From UBA11524 sp965646445 (GTDB taxonomy: Bacteria; Bacillota; Clostridia; Christensenellales; Aristaeellaceae), in the NCBI GenBank assembly GCA_965646445.1, contig CBFFZW010000003.1, forward strand, positions 1 to 64,000: DNA of 64,000 bases. The letters run 5' to 3'. Shown one piece after another: positions 60,183-64,000 of the stretch. A program made the position numbers and the translations under genes. The notes below the pieces were generated by a model. It was not told where the DNA came from and searched no databases. It saw only the letters and a program-made list of their open reading frames with translations. Within the stretch, counting starts at the first letter, position 1. Each line of letters starts with the position of its first letter.

Positions 60183-61126
60183 GCGCAGCGCTCCTTCCCC
60201 CGCGTGGCGGCGATCAGCTGGCCCAGGGCGCACGTCAGCCGCCCGATATTCTCCTGATCGCACCGGGTATCACGGCTGGTATGGATGCCCGCGCAGTAAT
60301 AGCCGATGCGCGGGCCCTTCCGGCAGGCGCAGACGCCCACGCCCTGCTTGAAATTCCTTTGATCGGAGGGGAACCTGCTCTTCTCCATCGGAAAGAAAAC
60401 CGCGCCGGACGCCTCGTCCTCCGCCATGGCCTTCTCCAGCCGTTCATAGCACGGCATGTGCCGCACCTTCTCCGGCGCGATGAACAGCAGATGCTCCCCC
60501 ACGCCCACGCAGTCCATGTTGACGACCAGGCGCTCGTCCCGCACCTGGGGATGTTCCTTGGCATAGGCCCGGGAGCCCAGGCAGCCCTTCTCCTCGTTGT
60601 CAAACAGGATGAAGGCCACCCGGGGCCGATCCTGCTCCTCCGTCGCCGCCATCAGCGACAGCACCGTGGCCACGCCGGAGGTGTTGTCATTGGCATTGTG
60701 CGGGTTGGCGGGGCCGAACATCATCAGGAGCAGCAGCGCGACATAGATCAGCCAGCCCAGCTGGAAAGACAGCATTTTGTCCGCGCCCAGCAGCGCCGCG
60801 ATGCCGCCGACGATGCCCGCCGCCGCCAGGAACAGCGCCACAATCGCCAGCTGGTACAAGAGAAACAAGGGGAAATTGCGGGGCAGCAGCATGTTGGGCA
60901 GGATCATCCGCGGCGGCGTATCGTAGTGGGCCGTGAAGACCACCTCCGCCGTTTCAGGATCGCCGATCACCACGTTGCGGTTCTCTCCAAGGCCTCCGTT
61001 TTGCTCCACATGGGCCGCGTAGCCCGCGCCCTCCGCCTTCGCCACGGCCCACTGGCGGAAGGCCTCCTTCTGCCGCCGGGACTTGCGAACCGGGAAGGCC
61101 GACAGAATCTCTTCCAATATTGTCAT
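60179..61126 (-). CDS. M28-type membrane metallopeptidase
   Basis: A 315-residue M28-fold peptidase with all expected two-zinc residues: His67 and Asp69 in TAHYDT, bridging Asp147 in NDNTSG, base Glu178 and ligand Glu179 in FDNEEKG, Asp205 in MDCVGVG and His282 in IHTSRDT. Membrane helices at about 86-110 and 122-138 interrupt the catalytic domain, which is unusual for soluble aminopeptidases. There is no signal peptide, so the active site is probably cytoplasmic or at the membrane. The ATG overlaps the trmO stop by four bases. The substrate is unknown. Confidence 0.85.
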   Translation of the reverse strand: MTILEEILSAFPVRKSRRQKEAFRQWAVAKAEGAGYAAHVEQNGGLGENRNVVIGDPETAEVVFTAHYDTPPRMILPNMLLPRNFPLFLLYQLAIVALFLAAAGIVGGIAALLGADKMLSFQLGWLIYVALLLLMMFGPANPHNANDNTSGVATVLSLMAATEEQDRPRVAFILFDNEEKGCLGSRAYAKEHPQVRDERLVVNMDCVGVGEHLLFIAPEKVRHMPCYERLEKAMAEDEASGAVFFPMEKSRFPSDQRNFKQGVGVCACRKGPRIGYYCAGIHTSRDTRCDQENIGRLTCALGQLIAATRGKERCA

Positions 61127-61824
61127 TCGTATTCCTCTCCTTGCTCTCGGATGTCCGTGACCGTCAGCACATCCTCCCGGACGGTGAAGCGCACCTCCAG
61201 CCCCGCGTAGGGAAACCCATACACCCGTTCCGGGTCGTGCTGATACGCCGGGCGGGGATCCTGTGCCAGGATGCCCTCCAGCGCCTTCAGCCGCTCCGCC
61301 GAAAGAAACCGCTGACATTCCGGCGGCACCACCACCCGCACATGGCGCTTTTCCGCCGTATCCGTAAAGCCGCCGGTGGCCTCGGGGCGGCAGTCGGCGT
61401 AGGGCAGATAGGGCTTCACGTCGTAGACGGGGGTGCCGTCCATCATGTCCGCCCCAGCGATCACCAGCACCTGCCCCAGCCCCGGCGCCTCCTCCACCCG
61501 CACCAGACGGACGCAGCTCAGCCCGATGGGGTTGGGGCGGAAGGGCGAGCGCGTGGCGAAGACGCCCATGCGCGCGTTGCCGCCCAGCCGCGGCGGCCTC
61601 ACCGTCGGCGACCAGGCGTCCTCCGGCTGACCGGCCCTTTTCGCCTGATGGAAGCCCCAGATCAGCCACAGATGGGAAAAGGCCTCGATGCCCCGCAGCG
61701 CCTCCGCCACCCGGTACTCCGGCTCAAATACGACGCAGGCCTCCACGGCCTCCACCAGGCCGCTTTGCCTGGGCAGACCGAACTTGGTGGGAAAATCGCA
61801 CCGCACCCGGGCAATCACCTTCAT
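61123..61824 (-). CDS. trmO: tRNA (t6A37) N6-methyltransferase TrmO
   Basis: TrmO adds a methyl group to the t6A base at position 37 of tRNA. The 233-residue protein is a TsaA/YaeB-type beta-barrel with the ARMGVFATRSPFRPNPIGLS signature, which includes the SAM-binding part, and DVKPYLPYADC near residues 136-146. A C-terminal extension of about 90 residues is as in E. coli TrmO. It heads a unit with the two M28-type genes, with four-base overlaps at both joints. There is no obvious functional link to the peptidases. Confidence 0.92.
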   Translation of the reverse strand: MKVIARVRCDFPTKFGLPRQSGLVEAVEACVVFEPEYRVAEALRGIEAFSHLWLIWGFHQAKRAGQPEDAWSPTVRPPRLGGNARMGVFATRSPFRPNPIGLSCVRLVRVEEAPGLGQVLVIAGADMMDGTPVYDVKPYLPYADCRPEATGGFTDTAEKRHVRVVVPPECQRFLSAERLKALEGILAQDPRPAYQHDPERVYGFPYAGLEVRFTVREDVLTVTDIREQGEEYE

Positions 61825-61914
61825 GCCGCCGCCTCCTTGCCGCCATCATAACGATAGTGTAGCACGTTTCGCCACGCTTCGCAAGGAGAAGTGCCGTCTG
61901 CAGCCCTCAGCGCA

Positions 61915-62349
61915 TCACATCCGCTTCAGGCAGTTGGCCTTGACCACGCAGGCCGCAAGCATCTGCGCGGCGGCAGCGGCCAGCAGGGTCGTCGTCACCG
62001 TGCTGCTGAACCACGAGGCCACGGCCGCCGCCGCCACCATCCCCGCGGAGGTGAACAGGATCATAGGGGCGCCCGCCTTGGCGCGGATGGCCTGCTTGCG
62101 CTCGTCATGGTCTTCATTGTACAGGCGGCGCAGGGTCGTATCGTCCTTCAGCGCACGGCTGTAACGCAACGCCAGCATGCAGATCAGAATGGTCAGGCCG
62201 CTGGTCAGGCCCGCCATCAGGCTGAAGCTCTGGTTGGCCTCCTTGCCCAGATAGTGCAGAACCACAAAGCACAGGAAGCTGATGCTTCCGGCGATCCGGC
62301 AGACCCTCCGGCGGCGCACGATCTTTTGACGATAGGCTTCCATATCCAT
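61915..62349 (-). CDS. Small four-helix membrane protein partner of a XRE regulator
   Basis: Not recognised by name. The 144-residue protein has four hydrophobic segments (about 20-37, 42-60, 96-112 and 115-135) in two pairs. Between the pairs is a cytoplasmic loop containing YNEDHDERKQAIRAKAG, which I recall from membrane proteins encoded beside XRE regulators in Firmicutes. It starts three bases after the XRE gene, with AGGAGG seven bases before the ATG. A role in sensing or in a small transport or stress unit is possible but not shown. Confidence 0.8.
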   Translation of the reverse strand: MDMEAYRQKIVRRRRVCRIAGSISFLCFVVLHYLGKEANQSFSLMAGLTSGLTILICMLALRYSRALKDDTTLRRLYNEDHDERKQAIRAKAGAPMILFTSAGMVAAAAVASWFSSTVTTTLLAAAAAQMLAACVVKANCLKRM

Positions 62350-62352
62350 TTC

Positions 62353-62553
62353 TTAATCCTCCTCGAACAAAAATACATCCTCAATGGTCAGGCCGAAGCA
62401 AACAGCAATCCTGTGCGCCAGCGGCAGGGAGGCCACATACTTGCCTGTTTCAATGGAGGTGATGGTCTGCCGGGTGGTACCCACGGCGTCGGCCAGCTCC
62501 TCCTGGGACAGCTTTCGCTCCTTGCGCAGTTCCCTGATGCGTGTCTTCATCAT
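62353..62553 (-). CDS. XRE-family transcriptional regulator (single HTH)
   Basis: A 66-residue helix-turn-helix protein made of one domain: RELRKERKLSQEELADAVG and TRQTITSIETGKY are the classic HTH_3 elements. The C-terminal LTIEDVFLFEE is usual for this small group, which normally pairs with membrane protein genes. GGAGG lies five bases before the ATG at 62553. The promoter upstream carries iterated TGCAAAG sites, suggesting autoregulation. Confidence 0.9.
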   Translation of the reverse strand: MMKTRIRELRKERKLSQEELADAVGTTRQTITSIETGKYVASLPLAHRIAVCFGLTIEDVFLFEED

Positions 62554-62566
62554 GAACCTCCAGGTA

Positions 62567-62639
62567 ATTTGCAATGTCGACTTTGCATTTTAGTATAGTA
62601 CGCTTTGCATTTCTTGTCAAGCATACTTTGCACTTTGCC
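62567..62639 (-). promoter_or_regulatory. Promoter and iterated operator of the XRE gene
   Basis: On the minus strand TTGACA (62615-62620), 17-base spacer and TATACT (62592-62597) form a near-consensus promoter. TGCAAAG occurs at 62581-62587, 62603-62609 and 62626-62632, that is, at 22- and 23-base steps on one face of the helix, with weaker copies at 62567 (TGCAAAT) and 62633 (GGCAAAG). The repeats bracket both promoter boxes, as expected for a self-repressing regulator. Confidence 0.75.
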
Positions 62640-62641
62640 GC

Positions 62642-62675
62642 AAAAAAATTGCCGTGAACATTTTCGTCCACGGCA
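62642..62675 (-). terminator. Terminator for mscL
   Basis: TGCCGTGGAC / GTTCACGGCA hairpin and ATTTTTTT on the minus strand. Confidence 0.85.
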
Positions 62676-62730
62676 GAACAACGACTCCCCGATTGCCCCC
62701 TGACGCTTGCGCGCCCGTCCGGCCTCAGCC

Positions 62731-63153
62731 TTATTCCTTGTCCAGCTGGCTGGTGCAGTGGGCGCAGCGCGTCGCCGCCAGAGGAATTTCGCTCAGGCAG
62801 TACGGGCAGACCTTGGTGGTCGGCGCGGCGGGCGCTTCCTCCTTCTTTTTCCGGCCCATGGCCATCAGCGCGTTGATCCCGCGCATCAGCAGGAACAGCG
62901 CCAGCGCCGTGATGATGAAATTCACCAGCGTGGTGCCGAAGGCCGTCACACAGCCGCCGAAGGTCCAGGGCGTGCCGTCCACCAGCAGCCCGGGCGTCCC
63001 CGTGAACAGCAAGCTCAGCAGCGGATTGATGAAATTGTCGGTCAGGGCCGTCACGATGCCGGTGAACGCGCCGCCGATAATCACGCCAACCGCCAGATCC
63101 AGCACATTGCCGCGCAGGGCAAACTTTTTGAACTCCGCGATAAACTTCTTCAT
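62731..63153 (-). CDS. mscL: Large-conductance mechanosensitive channel with C-terminal zinc ribbon
   Basis: MscL opens under membrane tension to release solutes on osmotic downshock. The 140-residue protein has the N-terminal helix and first pore helix (FALRGNVLDLAVGVIIGGAF), a periplasmic-type loop and the second helix (about 70-95). After a Lys-rich stretch it carries a rubredoxin-type zinc ribbon with CPYC at 116-119 and CAHC at 130-133, in place of the usual short helical bundle. The AGGAGG site is five bases before the ATG. Confidence 0.93.
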   Translation of the reverse strand: MKKFIAEFKKFALRGNVLDLAVGVIIGGAFTGIVTALTDNFINPLLSLLFTGTPGLLVDGTPWTFGGCVTAFGTTLVNFIITALALFLLMRGINALMAMGRKKKEEAPAAPTTKVCPYCLSEIPLAATRCAHCTSQLDKE

Positions 63154-63209
63154 GGGGGTCTCCTCCTTCTCCCGTCGTTTCCTTCCTTTACGAAGAAACG
63201 CTTTGTGTC

Positions 63210-63238
63210 AGTATAGCACATCTTTTTTCCAGGGTAAA
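63210..63238 (-). promoter_or_regulatory. Promoter for mscL
   Basis: On the minus strand TTTACC (63233-63238), 17-base spacer and TATACT (63210-63215). Confidence 0.6.
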
Positions 63239-63259
63239 GGGAAAAGCGGCGATTTATTC

Positions 63260-63288
63260 TTGCTTTTTCGGCTTCCCTGTGCTATACT
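63260..63288 (+). promoter_or_regulatory. Promoter for tRNA-Leu
   Basis: TTGCTT at 63260-63265, 17-base spacer and TATACT at 63283-63288, ending 10 bases before the tRNA. Confidence 0.65.
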
Positions 63289-63298
63289 GCTTTTGCGC

Positions 63299-63381
<83 letters not shown>

Positions 63382-63390
63382 CTTTCTTAA

Positions 63391-63427
63391 AACCCCTGAA
63401 ACACAAGCGTTTCTGGGGTTTTCTTTT
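63391..63427 (+). terminator. Terminator for tRNA-Leu
   Basis: AACCCCTGAAAC / GTTTCTGGGGTT hairpin followed by TTCTTTT. Confidence 0.85.
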
Positions 63428-63520
63428 ATAGAAAAAGGCTGTTTACCCTTTAATTAACCCTTTACGAATTTGAAAGGTTTTTTCACCGTTAAAGCGCCCT
63501 TTCCCCGTGCCGCGCAGCAG

Positions 63521-63550
63521 AAAAAGGACGCTGCCCGAAAGCAGCGTCCT
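63521..63550 (-). terminator. Terminator for the solute-binding protein gene
   Basis: AGGACGCTGC-TTTCGG-GCAGCGTCCT followed by TTTTT on the minus strand. Confidence 0.85.
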
Positions 63551-63578
63551 TTGGAGCGGCAGCCTGCCGCGGGGCCTG

Positions 63579-64000
63579 TCACTTGATGGTCTTGTACCAA
63601 TCGTTGAGCTGCTCGGTCCAGGCAGCGCCGCCATTGGCCATCCAGGTCTCCACAAAGGCGTCGTAGTTGGCCAGCTCGTTTTCATCCAGGATGGCCTTAA
63701 TCAGGTATTCATAGCTCAGGGAGTTCAGCGTGCCGATGTTCTCGCTGTACGCCGGCAGCAGGGGCGCGGTGCGGGTGATTTCCAGGTAGCCGTACTCCTC
63801 GCGGAAGCGGTTGATATTGTCCCACAGGATGCCCATGCTCTCTTCCTTGTGCGCACGGACGGCGAACAGGGGGGTGTACTTCTCGCCCACATTGGTGGGA
63901 TAGAACCAGCGGCCCTTGTTCATATCGTTGAACGCGGGGAAGATGGGATAATAGGTGCCATCCTTCACCTCATAGTGTACGCCCTCATCGCCCAGGATCA
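63579..64000 (-). CDS. ABC transporter solute-binding protein, 3' part
   Basis: The last 140 or so residues of an extracellular sugar-binding protein of the LplA/YtcQ type. The frame remains open through the right edge, so the start lies outside the window. The C-terminal segments NIGTLNSLSYEYLIKAI, FVETWMANGGAAWTEQLNDWY and the final KTIK match that family's end. It is separate from the transporter at 46-50 kb. No function beyond sugar or oligosaccharide binding can be given. Confidence 0.85.
   Translation of the reverse strand, partial: ILGDEGVHYEVKDGTYYPIFPAFNDMNKGRWFYPTNVGEKYTPLFAVRAHKEESMGILWDNINRFREEYGYLEITRTAPLLPAYSENIGTLNSLSYEYLIKAILDENELANYDAFVETWMANGGAAWTEQLNDWYKTIK

Overview
The window reads as chromosome of a GC-rich Firmicute, most likely a gut-type member of the Clostridia. 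Supporting signs are strong AGGAGG-type ribosome sites, CdaA/CdaR cyclic-di-AMP genes, a long-form hibernation factor, a YkpA/YbiT-type ABC-F protein, a DegV protein, some TTG and GTG starts, and sugar ABC transporters of the LplABC type. The class-level assignment is inference; no rRNA or marker phylogeny is available here. I see no phage, plasmid, transposase or CRISPR array.

Layout. 0.1-1.4 kb: acpS and birA (minus strand). 1.6-6.0 kb: a MoxR / DUF58 / transglutaminase operon whose last gene appears to start at CTG. 6.0-6.5 kb: a repeat-rich intergenic stretch. 6.5-7.9 kb: a cysteine-rich small protein overlapping a Y-family polymerase. 8.0-12.5 kb: glycogen phosphorylase and a GH13 alpha-glucan hydrolase. 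12.6-14.0 kb: a DUF3788 protein and an AraC/GyrI-like regulator. 14.1-19.1 kb: holA, comEC and two more metallo-beta-lactamase-fold proteins. 19.3-24.2 kb: hpf, a glycerophosphodiesterase, an ABC-F protein and an AT-richer islet with an acetyltransferase and a P-loop kinase. 24.3-28.5 kb: the cdaA-cdaR-hypothetical-rsmF operon. 28.6-31.4 kb: a NYN/OST-HTH protein, a GT8 enzyme and a small membrane protein. 31.7-39.1 kb: a GntR regulator, two GT2 glycosyltransferases and, converging on them, a four-gene phosphonate operon (phosphonopyruvate decarboxylase, nucleotidyltransferase, cytidylyltransferase-PEP mutase fusion, DUF2142 membrane protein). 39.3-42.2 kb: a CapA protein and an Lrp-controlled aminotransferase.

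42.4-56.3 kb is a sugar-use region, all on the minus strand: a distant GH36 enzyme, a FucI-fold isomerase-like protein, a ROK kinase, a GatZ-type aldolase subunit, an ABC importer, a GH43 gene that has lost its 5' end, a GH51 arabinofuranosidase, a HAD phosphatase and a PocR-AraC regulator. A 57-bp element lies upstream of both the GH36 gene and the isomerase gene, which suggests shared control. 56.6-64 kb holds a DegV protein, two membrane-anchored coiled-coil proteins, two tandem membrane M28-type peptidases (one apparently catalytically dead), trmO, a XRE/membrane-protein pair with a clear iterated operator, mscL with a zinc ribbon, tRNA-Leu(CAA) and the 3' end of a further solute-binding protein.

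The observations I consider most worth following are the active/inactive M28 peptidase pair, the phosphonate operon with no recognisable transaminase, the shared 57-bp regulatory element in the sugar region, and a family of composite palindromic intergenic repeats that recurs across the window.
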